A stretch of 64,000 nucleotides of DNA from Chitinophaga fulva (lineage in GTDB: Bacteria > Bacteroidota > Bacteroidia > Chitinophagales > Chitinophagaceae): the NCBI RefSeq assembly GCF_012927205.1, contig NZ_JABBGC010000001.1, positions 1,984,001 to 2,048,000 on the forward strand. The letters are read 5' to 3'. The number at the start of each line of letters is the position of its first letter. The stretch's first letter is position 1. Both the position numbers and the translations under genes were made by a program. Positions 18,500 through 27,501 of this stretch are shown here, one piece after another. The notes under the pieces are model-generated. The model was not told the origin of the DNA and searched no databases. It worked only from the letters and a program-made list of their open reading frames with translations.

Positions 18500-19834
18500 T
18501 TATGCCTTTTCCACTGGCAGCTTTCCATCGCGGATCGCTTTGGTGAATACTTCGAAATCTTTTTCCGTTTGATCGGCATAGGCTACGGCGAACTTGCCGA
18601 TGGCAGTGTCCATCAATTCACTCTTTCCCATATAGTCGCTGATCTGCTGGCCAGGTCCGGTTTTAGCGTGAGCGCGCGCCAGCATACGGCCACAGAGGCC
18701 GGCATATGCCAGCAGCACCTCTTTGTCGAAGGTTTCCACATCTGGGACTATTTTACGGTCTCTCAATTGCCGCAGGTAAAAATGACGGCCGTCACCGGCA
18801 GTGCTCCAGCCGAGGAAGATATCGCTGGCAGCCTGCACCAGGCGCTGGCCCTGCACTACCCTTTCCCCTGCATGTTTGTATTTGCTTTTGGCAGTAAAAT
18901 TTTCCAGTACGCTGGTACGGGCTTCCTTGATCTGCAGGAAGAGCGGTTCATCTTTATCATTCATCAGCAGCGCGATCATGCAGCGGGTGCCTACACTGCC
19001 TACGCCGACTACTTTCAGGGCAACGTCCACCACATGATATTTACTGAAAAGAAAACGGCGGTCTTCCTGTAACGTACGCTGGTATCCGCTTAGGAAAGAT
19101 TTGATATTGTCTTTCTCTTTTTCAAGGTCCAGCGGATGGTAAATCAACGGGTGCTGATCGGTAATTTCAAAGGTCCCCATGACGCTCTGTGTGATCTTGT
19201 AGAATACCTGTTGAGGCGTTGCTTTCTCTGCTTTTTCGATGGCGTTGCGCAGCAGTGCCCGTACTTCTTCGCTGGTGGCTTTGTTCAGCAACGCATGCAT
19301 TTCAAACTTCTTATACCACAGGTCCAGCAGGGGTAGTTGCGAAAATTCGTACATGCTATGCCGGTAGGACGTGGCCATGTGGATGGCCATTTCATGAGCA
19401 TCGGTTTCGCGGAGCTGGTTGTGCCGGGCTGCCAGTACGAAACTGGTGGCCAGCCGCTTCACGTCCCATTCCCAGGCGGCAGGCAGTGTTTCATCAAAAT
19501 CGTTGGCATCGAAGATGAGGGTGCGTTCCGGGGTGGCGAAGCCGCCGAAATTACACAGGTGGCAGTCGCCGATGGCCTGCACTTTCAGCTGGGTATGTGG
19601 AAGCCCTGACAGGTCCTGCGCCATCAGTCCTGCCATGCCACGGTAGAAGGCAAACGGGGAAACGCTCATACGGTCATGACGGATCGGTATCAGGCTCTTT
19701 ATTCGGTCCTGGTTGGATAGGCGGATGGATTCCACTACTCCGGGCCGTTGCGGCGAAAGTTTAAAATCGCCCTGTGAAGTGCGGGGAACGGCCGCCCTGA
19801 TTTTTTTTCCGGGGGTATCTTTTTCAACAGCCAT
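18500..19834 (-). CDS. DUF2252 family protein
   Basis: A 444-residue protein with the DUF2252 hallmarks: FAFYRGMAGLMAQDL near 61, IGDCHLCNFGGFATPE near 88, FDANDFDETLPAAWEWDVKRL near 108, VGVGSVGTRCMIAL near 275 and the C-terminal ARAHAKTG. The pattern of Asp and His residues recalls the kinase-like fold, but the function is not established. No signal peptide. Monocistronic. Its stop lies just after the palindromic repeat pair. Confidence 0.88.
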   Translation of the reverse strand: MAVEKDTPGKKIRAAVPRTSQGDFKLSPQRPGVVESIRLSNQDRIKSLIPIRHDRMSVSPFAFYRGMAGLMAQDLSGLPHTQLKVQAIGDCHLCNFGGFATPERTLIFDANDFDETLPAAWEWDVKRLATSFVLAARHNQLRETDAHEMAIHMATSYRHSMYEFSQLPLLDLWYKKFEMHALLNKATSEEVRALLRNAIEKAEKATPQQVFYKITQSVMGTFEITDQHPLIYHPLDLEKEKDNIKSFLSGYQRTLQEDRRFLFSKYHVVDVALKVVGVGSVGTRCMIALLMNDKDEPLFLQIKEARTSVLENFTAKSKYKHAGERVVQGQRLVQAASDIFLGWSTAGDGRHFYLRQLRDRKIVPDVETFDKEVLLAYAGLCGRMLARAHAKTGPGQQISDYMGKSELMDTAIGKFAVAYADQTEKDFEVFTKAIRDGKLPVEKA

Positions 19835-19924
19835 AAGACAGGCCGGTCAGTGATTAGGATAACGGCTGACCGGTGACTAAATATACGAATAAACGGCCGG
19901 AACCGCTAAGAGTGGGCGTATAGT

Positions 19925-20134
19925 CTATCCATGGGCATCGCGATGGCGGGAGAATTTGAATTTGTCTTTGATATACTGGTTGAAATAAGTGCCTTTGGAA
20001 GCAGCCGCTTTCATGGCCTGGTATATGGATTCCGGTACGGCTTCATAGTCGTATACAGCGCCCGAAACAAACACAATCCGTAGGACGGTATGCAGGGCGT
20101 CGTAATAATATGCACGGATGACAGACGACGGCAT
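19925..20134 (-). CDS. KTSC domain protein
   Basis: A 69-residue protein that matches the KTSC domain in length and pattern: an N-terminal strand SSVIRAYYYDALHTVLRIVF, then GAVYDYEAVPESIYQAMKAA, SKGTYFNQYIKDKF and a short basic tail. The family is named after residues usually conserved (Lys, Thr, Ser, Cys); here the C-terminal part reads KGTYFNQYI. Function is unknown; related domains occur beside lysyl-tRNA synthetase-like or phage proteins. Neighbours give no clue. Confidence 0.8.
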   Translation of the reverse strand: MPSSVIRAYYYDALHTVLRIVFVSGAVYDYEAVPESIYQAMKAAASKGTYFNQYIKDKFKFSRHRDAHG

Positions 20135-20288
20135 GACCTATTCCTGATTTTCCGTTTTTTCCGCCTCAATTATCATACCCGGTAGAAAATAATTTACCAG
20201 AAATGAGCAGAAATATTAACTTTATACTTTGGCAAAAATGACCTGTGAAGAGTTAATATTGCCATATTAGCTAATAATCTTAAAGTGT

Positions 20289-21296
20289 ATGCGTATTGCG
20301 ATCCTGGATTATGAATATGCCGTGCCATCAAGCGTAGCTGGGCCGGCGGATATACTGGCCTCTATCATGCGGACATCTCCGTTACTGACCGGCAGTCCTG
20401 TCAGTGTTCAGTTTGATATTGATTTTATTACGGAGAAAGATAACCAGCTGTGGCGGAAAACCAAAGGCACCGCTGTACCGGTCAAACTGCGGAAGCAGGA
20501 GGTGTATGACCTGGTGATTGTGCCCGCTATGGAGTCTGATAAGATACAACTGGTATTGCAGCGGGAGCGGCGGTTGATCGACTGGCTGCGACAGCAGCAT
20601 CTGCAACGGGCAGAACTGGCCAGCATCTGCGTGGGGGCGTTTCTGTTAGGGGCCACCGGTCTGCTCAACGGTAAAGTGGCCACCACGCACTGGTTGTTTG
20701 TAGACCGTTTCCGGGCCATGTACCCGGAAGTGGAAGTACAGGACGATAAGATTATCGTTGACCAGGGCAGTATTTACACCTGCGGCGGTGCTTTCAGTTT
20801 CACGACGTTTATGATGTACCTCGTGGAGAAATTCTGTGGGCATGAAGCCGCCATCATCGCTTCCAAAATACTGATGATCAATTTGCATCAGCAGCCACAG
20901 GATGCCTTTTCCATCTTCCGGCTGCAGCATGACCATACCGATAGTATGATCAGCAAAGCCCAGCAGTTCATCGAAAAAAATTATGCGGAAGCCATCAGCA
21001 TAGAAGCACTGGCGGTACAGTACAATATGAGCATCCGGCATTTTATCCGCCGGTTTGAACAGGCCACCGGGAATACCCCCCTGGCTTATCTGCAAAGGGT
21101 ACGTATCGAAGCGGCCAAAAAAATGCTGGAAAGCAGCCAGGAGGGGGTTGAACAGATTGCCTTCCGTTGTGGTTATGAAGATATGAGCTTCTTCCGTAAG
21201 ATATTCAAACGGTATGTGGCCATGACACCCAAGGCGTACAAGGAAAAATACGGGCGTAACGGCCTGCGGCTGGTGACGACCAGCGTGGTTTCCTGA
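20289..21296 (+). CDS. GlxA-family transcriptional regulator (DJ-1/PfpI + AraC HTH)
   Basis: A 335-residue protein. The N-terminal DJ-1/PfpI-like domain (about 1-190) shows ASICVGAFLLGATGLLNGKVATTHW at the position of the nucleophile elbow, with a Cys in the right place. The C-terminal AraC/XylS double HTH (about 225-325) shows SIRHFIRRFEQATGNTPLAYLQRVRIEAA and CGYEDMSFFRKIFKRYVAMTPK. GlxA-like regulators sense small metabolites through the first domain. The target is unknown; the nearest gene downstream is a two-component kinase. Confidence 0.9.
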   Translation: MRIAILDYEYAVPSSVAGPADILASIMRTSPLLTGSPVSVQFDIDFITEKDNQLWRKTKGTAVPVKLRKQEVYDLVIVPAMESDKIQLVLQRERRLIDWLRQQHLQRAELASICVGAFLLGATGLLNGKVATTHWLFVDRFRAMYPEVEVQDDKIIVDQGSIYTCGGAFSFTTFMMYLVEKFCGHEAAIIASKILMINLHQQPQDAFSIFRLQHDHTDSMISKAQQFIEKNYAEAISIEALAVQYNMSIRHFIRRFEQATGNTPLAYLQRVRIEAAKKMLESSQEGVEQIAFRCGYEDMSFFRKIFKRYVAMTPKAYKEKYGRNGLRLVTTSVVS

Positions 21297-21378
21297 GCGG
21301 ATATTTATCGTGTTCCTGCGAATATTAACCAGGTAGCCGCGGATATTATACGGGCCACCGGCGAATAACATCACTTCT

Positions 21379-21386
21379 TAATTTTG
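21379..21386 (+). promoter_or_regulatory. Putative -7 element before the sensor kinase
   Basis: TAATTTTG matches TAnnTTTG exactly, 45 nt before the kinase ATG. No good -33 TTTG is seen, so this is a weak call. Confidence 0.3.
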
Positions 21387-21430
21387 TACCCGTTAGCAAT
21401 TGCTTTCAAAGGGTACCCGGATATACAAAT

Positions 21431-23338
21431 ATGATCAATCTGTACAGAACACATAGATTATTACTTCCATTGTTTGTTGCCCTTTATTGGTGTGCCGGTT
21501 GCAGGATGCCGGACCAACAGGCGAAGGCTCCTGCTAATACCGGTGCATCCGATAAAACCTATATTACTTTCATCCTGTCCGACGATACGGCCAAAACAAA
21601 GCCGTATACGGACGGCCTCCGGGCTTTAGTGGCCCGCCTGGATACTACACCGGATAAATCCGCCAACCCCTGGTATTTTTACCTGCGTGGTAACCTGTAT
21701 ACGGTGGAGCGTAAATACGACAGCGCTTCGCTGTATTTCCGCCAGGTATCTCCGGCCCCGGAGCAGACAGACCTGCAAACCCTGAAAGATTATGCCACCC
21801 TGAACCGCGCGTTGTCCGGTTCAGATATTGCTAAAGCAGATTTGGTGACCCGCATCCTGGAGGCGGTGAAAAGAGGAGAACATCACCAAAGTGTGTTTAC
21901 CTACCGCCTGTACGATCTGCTGGCCAAATCCTACTATGTTAATCAGAACGTAGCCAAAGCTGTGGAGTATACACAGCTGTATTATAACCATCATCCTTTC
22001 CATTCCCATCCGGCTGTCCGTCAACGTTACTTTGATATTTCGTTTTTGCTGGCAGCGCGGCAGCTCAACAATGTGGCGATGGAAAATTTCCTGGACAGTG
22101 CGCGGCAGCTGGCCTTGCAAATAGACGACAGTATGGCGCTGGCCCGTACCTACGATTACGAAGCACAACTCTATTCTTCCCGTCACGAGTATGGAAAAGC
22201 GATTGCCTCAGGCAAGCGTTATTTTAACTATTTGCAGGCACAACAGAAGTTACACCTGGAGGCGTTTAATAACCTGGCCACTACCTTTGTACGCAATCAT
22301 CAGACTGATTCTGCTATCCGCTATTATAAAGCAGCTATTTTATGGGCAGCGCAACAGCCAGAGACCATGAACCTGGTATCCGAATATCAGGGACTGCATG
22401 AAGCGTACAAACAAAAAGGGGATTATAAAAATGCGCTGGACGCCTTACACGCCGCTTTCAATATCTATGGCCGTAACAAGAATGCTATTGAAGCCTCTAA
22501 AATAGAAGAACTGCACACCCAATATCAGACAGAGAAAAAAGATCAGGCCATCGCCACGCTGCAGATGAACAATGAACTGAATAAAAAGATCATTGCACAG
22601 CAACGCTGGATTTTTGTGGGTGTGTGTATTTTACTGGCCATCATTGCGTTTTACGTTTACAACGTGTACCGCCAGAAATTGCTCCGGGAGAAAAATGAAA
22701 AACTGGCCATTGAAAACAAACGGCTGCTGCTGGAACAGAAGACCCGCCAGATGCAGCTGAACCCGCATTTTATTTACAACGCCATCGCCAATATGCAGGG
22801 ACTGATCAGCAGTAATAAAAAGACGGAAGCGAATGCTTACCTGGTGTCTTTCTCCAAGCTGATGCGTAATGTGCTGGAGCTGAACCGTCATGACCTGATC
22901 CCGTTGGAAGATGAGATAGGTTCACTGAAGAACTATATCGAATTGCAGCAGATGCGTTTTGAGCACGCATTTTCTTACAGCATTGATACGGACGGCACAG
23001 AAGTGGATGCTATCCTGATACCGCCCATGCTGGTGCAGCCATTTGTGGAAAACTCCATTGAGCACGGCTTTAAGTCCATCGATTATCCCGGTATGCTGAC
23101 GATCTCCTTCCGCCAGGAGCAGCAGCAGCTGGTCATCTGCATTGATGATAACGGCGCCGGGGCGCAGGTTAAAACACATGGCCCGCGCGAGAAAACATCC
23201 CTGTCACGTATCATTGTACAGGAGCGTTTAGATCTCCTGTTCAATAAAACGGCCCGTGTAGCGTATTTTGAGGCACAGCCCAAAACACAGGAGCAAGGCT
23301 TCCAGGCAACCATCTATCTACCGTTATTAATTGATTAA
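21431..23338 (+). CDS. LytS/YehU-type sensor histidine kinase with TPR sensor region
   Basis: A 635-residue kinase. The N-terminal export/lipoprotein-like signal (ALYWCAGCRM) is followed by TPR-like helices (about 60-375), a coiled region, one transmembrane helix near 396-415 (WIFVGVCILLAIIAFYVY), and a cytoplasmic His_kinase domain with LNPHFIYNAIANMQ (phospho-His near 443). The ATPase boxes are PPMLVQPFVENSIEHGFK and CIDDNGAG. The TPR region probably faces the periplasm. It lies 12 nt before a LytTR response regulator, its evident partner. The signal is unknown. Confidence 0.9.
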   Translation: MINLYRTHRLLLPLFVALYWCAGCRMPDQQAKAPANTGASDKTYITFILSDDTAKTKPYTDGLRALVARLDTTPDKSANPWYFYLRGNLYTVERKYDSASLYFRQVSPAPEQTDLQTLKDYATLNRALSGSDIAKADLVTRILEAVKRGEHHQSVFTYRLYDLLAKSYYVNQNVAKAVEYTQLYYNHHPFHSHPAVRQRYFDISFLLAARQLNNVAMENFLDSARQLALQIDDSMALARTYDYEAQLYSSRHEYGKAIASGKRYFNYLQAQQKLHLEAFNNLATTFVRNHQTDSAIRYYKAAILWAAQQPETMNLVSEYQGLHEAYKQKGDYKNALDALHAAFNIYGRNKNAIEASKIEELHTQYQTEKKDQAIATLQMNNELNKKIIAQQRWIFVGVCILLAIIAFYVYNVYRQKLLREKNEKLAIENKRLLLEQKTRQMQLNPHFIYNAIANMQGLISSNKKTEANAYLVSFSKLMRNVLELNRHDLIPLEDEIGSLKNYIELQQMRFEHAFSYSIDTDGTEVDAILIPPMLVQPFVENSIEHGFKSIDYPGMLTISFRQEQQQLVICIDDNGAGAQVKTHGPREKTSLSRIIVQERLDLLFNKTARVAYFEAQPKTQEQGFQATIYLPLLID

Positions 23339-23350
23339 AAACCATGTCCG

Positions 23351-24088
23351 ATGACTGTTTATATACTTGAAGACGAAATCAATATCCTGAAACACCTCAT
23401 GGCGCTGGTGAACGAGATTCCCTATCTCCAGGTAGTTGGCTACTCCGGGGAAGTTGCCAAAGCACAGGCTGAAATACCCACCCTTCAGCCCGAATTGATC
23501 CTGGCAGATATACAATTGAAAGACGGTAACAGTTTCACGTTGTTCAGCCGCATTGATGTTTCTTCCAGCCAGATCATCTTTATTACCGCTTATGATCAGT
23601 ATGCGTTACAGGCATTGAACCTCGGTGCTTTTGCCTATCTGCTCAAACCTATAGAGACAGCTGTTTTTGAAGAAGCCGTAGATCGTTGTTTCAAAAAAAG
23701 CGAGCAACACAAGTTTAATCAGCATCAGCTGGAAATTGCAGCCAATCATTATAAAGGGGGAACACGGCCCAAACGTATTGCGCTCAGGAGTGCAGAGTAT
23801 ACGCAGATCATCGACATCGGGGATATCCTGTACTGCAAAAGTGACCGGGGATACACCACTTTTTACCTGAAGAATGGCAGTTCCATCCTCGTTTCCAAAG
23901 TGTTGAAAGAATACGAAGCGCTGTTGCCTGAGGAAACATTTATCCGTTGCCATCAGTCTTATCTTGTGAATGGTAGTTACGTCAGCAAATATTACAAGGA
24001 AGGGTATCTTGAAATGTTTAACGGGGAAACGGTGCCCGTGTCTGACCGTAAGAAAGAAGTCGTGCTCAGTTTTATCGATAAAATATAA
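23351..24088 (+). CDS. LytTR-family response regulator
   Basis: A 245-residue regulator. The receiver domain (1-120) has acidic residues E7-D8, phospho-acceptor D53 in LILADIQLKDG, Thr in FITAYD and Lys in LLKPIE. The LytTR DNA-binding domain (about 145-240) contains ILYCKSDRGYTTFYL and RCHQSYLVN. It is co-transcribed with the kinase upstream. LytTR regulators bind paired direct repeats and usually control cell-envelope or secreted products; the four-gene envelope operon directly downstream is the obvious candidate target. Confidence 0.92.
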   Translation: MTVYILEDEINILKHLMALVNEIPYLQVVGYSGEVAKAQAEIPTLQPELILADIQLKDGNSFTLFSRIDVSSSQIIFITAYDQYALQALNLGAFAYLLKPIETAVFEEAVDRCFKKSEQHKFNQHQLEIAANHYKGGTRPKRIALRSAEYTQIIDIGDILYCKSDRGYTTFYLKNGSSILVSKVLKEYEALLPEETFIRCHQSYLVNGSYVSKYYKEGYLEMFNGETVPVSDRKKEVVLSFIDKI

Positions 24089-24220
24089 GCGCGGATATTT
24101 TTCCACCACCTACAGATGTTAATCCGTCGTGAGCGGAAATTGATCGGCCCAACAGTGTACAACAGTCCTTTGTTAACTTTAATCACTGAAAACCGTATTT
24201 CGGGTAAAAACAGTGATTCC

Positions 24221-24802
24221 ATGGCACAAATTGCAGGAAAAAGATTCATAGGACTGTTACTGGTATTGGTATTAATAGGATGTTACACCGGTTATGAGCT
24301 GTTGCTGAAGCCAACGCTCAACGGATCGACATTAATTGATAATCCGACGGGCAGGGACATAACTGTTACGATAGACCAGCAACCACATATGGTACCGGCC
24401 CAGTCATTTCTGAGGATTACGTTGGCAGAGGGCATGCACAGCATCAGTTGTGAGGCATTGGGCCTGCAACCGCAGGAGCTGAACCTGGAGCTGACTTCAT
24501 ATGGTGTGATTAATCCTTCGAAATCGAAATATGTCATCTACAACACCATCTATACTAAGAAAAACCTCAGTTCCCGGTACAAACCCTATGCAGTGGAAGG
24601 CCGTGAAGTGTATTCCCTGCTGGGGGAACCGGAGGTGACCAATGCGTTGTTTATTCCCGACCGTACCCTTGGCAGGGGCAATCTGGATGTAGCGGCGCCG
24701 TCTGTGAAGAGTTATCAGCAGGTGAACCAGGATTATGCTTATCTCACCCGTATTTTCCGCCTGCATGATTTTTTTGAGTATTGTAATCAGCATAATTTAT
24801 GA
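24221..24802 (+). CDS. Membrane-anchored protein of unknown function, first gene of a four-gene operon
   Basis: About 193 residues from the preferred ATG at 24221. An earlier in-frame ATG at 24116 would add 35 residues with no signal character, so the later one is chosen. One N-terminal membrane helix (FIGLLLVLVLIGCYTGYELLL) is followed by a domain of short beta segments (IDNPTGRDITVTIDQQPHMV). It overlaps the next gene by ATGA (24799-24802), which indicates translational coupling. I do not recognise the family. It follows the LytTR gene by 132 nt. Confidence 0.7.
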   Translation: MAQIAGKRFIGLLLVLVLIGCYTGYELLLKPTLNGSTLIDNPTGRDITVTIDQQPHMVPAQSFLRITLAEGMHSISCEALGLQPQELNLELTSYGVINPSKSKYVIYNTIYTKKNLSSRYKPYAVEGREVYSLLGEPEVTNALFIPDRTLGRGNLDVAAPSVKSYQQVNQDYAYLTRIFRLHDFFEYCNQHNL

Positions 24803-25821
24803 GCAGATTTTTGTATATCATCTACATATTTGGGACCATGACCATGCTATCTTTAATGAGTGATGGCGCCTCGGCGCAGTCTATTGCCGGCCGTTACGGC
24901 GGAGTCCAGGACGGTATCTGTATTTTCGGCGACGGCCGGTATTTTCTTTATGGCTATGCTACGCTGGCCCCCGGTACCTATCACGTGGAAAAAGACAGGA
25001 TACGGTTTGTACCTGACAAACCAGTCAATACTTTTATCGTATTTGCCCGGGAGAATAAAGACTTACATGACAGTGTGCGGATGTATTTCAATGGATTTGA
25101 GCGGGGACAAACCTTTTTGCAGCTGAACAACGGAAAGACACGCCGCGTGTTTAACGAACATGCGAACTGTTTTAATCAGCCCTACATTTATGAAGAGGCC
25201 GCTGTGCCCTCAGAGATCACGTTTTCCCACGTAACGGACGATTACGGTGTATTGAAGACAGATAAGAATACAGAGATCTATCGTCCGGATAAAAAGTTCA
25301 ATGATTTTGTATTCCTTTATCAGAAACCGAACCGTTATCAGGAGCCTTTTGTAGGCGTTATCACTAAGGAAGAAGGAGTTGCTGTGCTGCAAACGAGCCT
25401 CACCAGCCGAAAATTCCCGATGGAACCAAATGACAAAGAGAGCGAAGAAATGAAGGCCTATGTTGGTAAAGAGAAGGTGGGAGAGGATGTGTTGTATGCC
25501 AATCGTTTTTATAAGCTACTTACTGAAATTGATACATCGGAGTATGTATACGACCCCAGGACCCACCAGTACACGGCACATGGCACAAAGCCGGAGGAGC
25601 TGATAGCAGAATACAGTGATGTGCGCATCTTGTATAAGTATGAACCACTGATGCCGGTATTGAAAGAAAACCGGACGCCGGGGAAAATAGACCAGCCGCC
25701 TGTATTTTATACCACCTGCGAAGAACCGGAAAAATCATACCGGTATAAGCCATTCGATAAACCGTCTGCATCGCCGGACGGGCCATTACCTACTACTACG
25801 GCGCCGGTAGAAATAAAATAA
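24799..25821 (+). CDS. Secreted protein of unknown function, second gene of the four-gene operon
   Basis: 340 residues with a signal peptide ending DGASAQ. The mature part begins with a repeat-like beta pattern (GRYGGVQDGICIFGDGRYFLYGYATLAPGTY), reminiscent of small beta-sandwich sensors. A charged middle and a Pro-rich tail (SPDGPLPTTTAP) follow. It is not clearly a member of a family I know. The start overlaps the upstream stop (ATGA) and the stop overlaps the next ATG (taATG), so all four genes are probably one transcript. Confidence 0.7.
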   Translation: MSRFLYIIYIFGTMTMLSLMSDGASAQSIAGRYGGVQDGICIFGDGRYFLYGYATLAPGTYHVEKDRIRFVPDKPVNTFIVFARENKDLHDSVRMYFNGFERGQTFLQLNNGKTRRVFNEHANCFNQPYIYEEAAVPSEITFSHVTDDYGVLKTDKNTEIYRPDKKFNDFVFLYQKPNRYQEPFVGVITKEEGVAVLQTSLTSRKFPMEPNDKESEEMKAYVGKEKVGEDVLYANRFYKLLTEIDTSEYVYDPRTHQYTAHGTKPEELIAEYSDVRILYKYEPLMPVLKENRTPGKIDQPPVFYTTCEEPEKSYRYKPFDKPSASPDGPLPTTTAPVEIK

Positions 25822-26528
25822 TGATGGGACCAGTTATCAAACAGAAGGAATTCCGCTTTCAGGGACTGGATTACAGGACGGAGATATGGCTGGGGCTGTC
25901 GATTATCCCGGTGTTGGCGGCAGTGCTCGTAGGGACCTTTTATCTTGTCCGGATGATTTTCCCGCTGGACCTTTTAAGGATACCGAGAGGAATAATCATT
26001 GGTATCATTTTGGGTATCAGCTTCTTGTCCCTGAAATGGATGGTGAAGCTGGTTCACAACAGAACATGGATAGTTAATGTAGATGACGATCGCTTGCTGC
26101 TTCAATTCGGGAAGCGGCGTTTTGACATCCCGTTGGGGAGCATCCGGCGCATAGAGAATATGGGCAATGTGGGCTTCCGTTATCTGTCATTTGTTACCCA
26201 AGAAGGACTGACCGTCCGGATACGCGTAGGTGCAACCGCCATGACACCCTTTTCTACAGCGGAAGACGTACAGACAGTGGACGATTTTATACGATACCTC
26301 AAACCTTATATCGATAAACATTTCAACAAAAAAGTCCTCCGGAATAAAATTAATCAGAACCCTTTTCCGCATTATGGCGTATATGTAGTCAAGAGTGACC
26401 CCCTTAGGTATAATCTGTTCGAGAAAATGACGCCGGGGCAGGTAATCCTGGTAATTTTCACATCGGGAGTGGTGTTCCTGATCCTCCTGCTTCAGGTGTT
26501 GTTTTATTTTATAGACAAAAAGCACTAA
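25821..26528 (+). CDS. Two-pass membrane protein with PH-like cytoplasmic domain, third gene of the operon
   Basis: 235 residues. Two hydrophobic helices lie near 25-75 (LGLSIIPVLAAVLVGTFYLV; GIIIGIILGISFLSL). Next comes a beta-rich segment (WIVNVDDDRLLLQFGKRRFD ... LGSIRRIENM) like bacterial PH domains that follow membrane hairpins, then a C-terminal helix (GQVILVIFTSGVVFLILLLQ). The next gene has the same architecture, suggesting an old duplication. Function unknown. Confidence 0.7.
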   Translation: MMGPVIKQKEFRFQGLDYRTEIWLGLSIIPVLAAVLVGTFYLVRMIFPLDLLRIPRGIIIGIILGISFLSLKWMVKLVHNRTWIVNVDDDRLLLQFGKRRFDIPLGSIRRIENMGNVGFRYLSFVTQEGLTVRIRVGATAMTPFSTAEDVQTVDDFIRYLKPYIDKHFNKKVLRNKINQNPFPHYGVYVVKSDPLRYNLFEKMTPGQVILVIFTSGVVFLILLLQVLFYFIDKKH

Positions 26529-27061
26529 TGGAGAAAATTTTTCGTGTTGAATATTGGCTGGTGGCAAGGCCGAGACTAAAACTGATACTGGCCCTTGCTG
26601 TCTTCCTTGTATTATCATTGTTGTATATACTGATATTACAGCCTTATGAAGCCGGGCTGTCTTCCCTGGGCATTCCCCGAACGCTCCGGATGGTGTTGTT
26701 GTTTGCGCCTTTTTTCGCTGTTATGCTGGCGTTAGGTCAATATTGTGCTGGTATGTTGTATCAATGTGAACAACTGATATTTACTACAGACAGTCTTGTA
26801 TTTTTCCGGCGGGGAAGGGCGATTGTTTTTAAACGGGAAGATATTATCCGGTTTAAGATCAATGAGCAGATGGACAAGGGCATGATCACGAATTATTTTA
26901 TTACGGTAAAAGGGATGACCTATAGTGTTTATACCAATGGAACCGCGGTGATGCATGATTTTATCCATCAGGCTTTTGTACATTTTTTTGAGTTGGACAC
27001 TTGTCAGCCTGTGGTAGAAACGATAAATGGGATAGAGAAGCGGGAGTATGCATTTAGATAA
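26528..27061 (+). CDS. Membrane protein with PH-like domain, fourth gene of the operon
   Basis: 177 residues. Two membrane helices (LILALAVFLVLSLLYILIL near 20; MVLLFAPFFAVMLALGQYC near 57) precede a PH-like beta segment (LIFTTDSLVFFRRGRAIVFK, then IIRFKINEQMDK). The layout parallels the upstream gene. Its stop codon (27059-27061) overlaps the end of the first Y-RNA-like unit encoded on the other strand, so the mRNA tail is antisense to that RNA. Function unknown. Confidence 0.7.
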   Translation: MEKIFRVEYWLVARPRLKLILALAVFLVLSLLYILILQPYEAGLSSLGIPRTLRMVLLFAPFFAVMLALGQYCAGMLYQCEQLIFTTDSLVFFRRGRAIVFKREDIIRFKINEQMDKGMITNYFITVKGMTYSVYTNGTAVMHDFIHQAFVHFFELDTCQPVVETINGIEKREYAFR

Positions 27062-27203
27062 CAATGCCAGGGCAAAAAGCGTAACAGGTATATATTGTGT
27101 CTTAACCATTAGACGATTCCGGATTTCTCCGGAAGCAGGACTCGAACCTGCAATCCCAATCCCCTATGGAAGTAACCCATTACTACGGCACCTGGCATTG
27201 TTA
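27059..27203 (-). ncRNA. Y-RNA-like unit 1 with permuted tRNA mimic
   Basis: The two ends form a perfect 13-bp stem (27059-27071 with 27191-27203). On the minus strand the 5' side carries the 26-nt motif shared by all five units (27169-27194; CAGGTGCCGT ... GGGTTACTTC), and the 3' side has GCCCTGG with one bulged C. The insert is a tRNA in permuted order: T-arm GCAGGTTCGAGTCCTGC (27135-27151), a 7-bp acceptor stem TTCCGGA closed by a GAAA tetraloop (27117-27134), then D-arm GTCTAATGGTTAAGAC (27099-27114). This is the bacterial YrlA pattern, and it lies downstream of rsr. Confidence 0.85.
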
Positions 27204-27205
27204 AC

Positions 27206-27272
27206 ACAGGGTGACAAATTGAATAGGAGGGTCTACAATGAAAATGAAGTATCCCATTCAAACGACACCTGT
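27206..27272 (-). ncRNA. Short Y-RNA-like unit 1b without tRNA module
   Basis: About 67 nt. The closing stem ACAGGTG pairs with CACCCTGT, leaving one bulged C. The shared 26-nt motif occupies 27246-27271, and a second helix joins TTGAATGGG to CCTATTCAA. No T-arm or D-arm is present. It is nearly identical to unit 2b in the motif. It would be a minimal Ro-binding stem-loop. Confidence 0.75.
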
Positions 27273-27284
27273 ATATTTTTGAGC

Positions 27285-27310
27285 ATCGCCTTTCGCGATA
27301 TTTTTTGTTT
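27285..27310 (+). terminator. Intrinsic terminator on the plus strand inside the RNA array
   Basis: ATCGC-CTTTC-GCGAT (27285-27299) is followed by ATTTTTTGTTTT. It points in the plus direction, so it probably ends the four-gene operon transcript after it has run antisense through Y-like units 1 and 1b. Confidence 0.65.
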
Positions 27311-27316
27311 TAAGAA

Positions 27317-27501
27317 GATATAACAACAGCAGGGCAACAAGGCGCAACAGGATAACAGGTCTGCCCCCGGATTTCTCCGCTGCAAACTGCCTGCGTCCTG
27401 CCATTAGACGATCCGTGATTGCTCACGGAGCAGGAATCGAACCTGCATATCAAACCTGAAACGAAGTAGCCCGTCGCTACGGCACCTGCTGTTGTTATAT
27501 C
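27317..27501 (-). ncRNA. Y-RNA-like unit 2 with permuted tRNA mimic
   Basis: The ends form a 17-bp perfect stem (27317-27333 with 27485-27501). The shared motif is at 27463-27488. On the minus strand the module contains T-arm GCAGGTTCGATTCCTGC (27430-27446), acceptor stem TCCGTGA-GCAA-TCACGGA (27412-27429) closed by a GNRA loop, and D-arm GTCTAATGGCAGGAC (27395-27409). A further GAAA-capped hairpin (CGGAGAAATCCG) lies 3' of it. It is the longest unit at 185 nt. Confidence 0.85.

Noticed and set aside
24116..24220. ATG at 24116 for the first envelope-operon gene
   Set aside because: It adds 35 residues with no signal character in front of a clear membrane helix; ATG 24221 is better.
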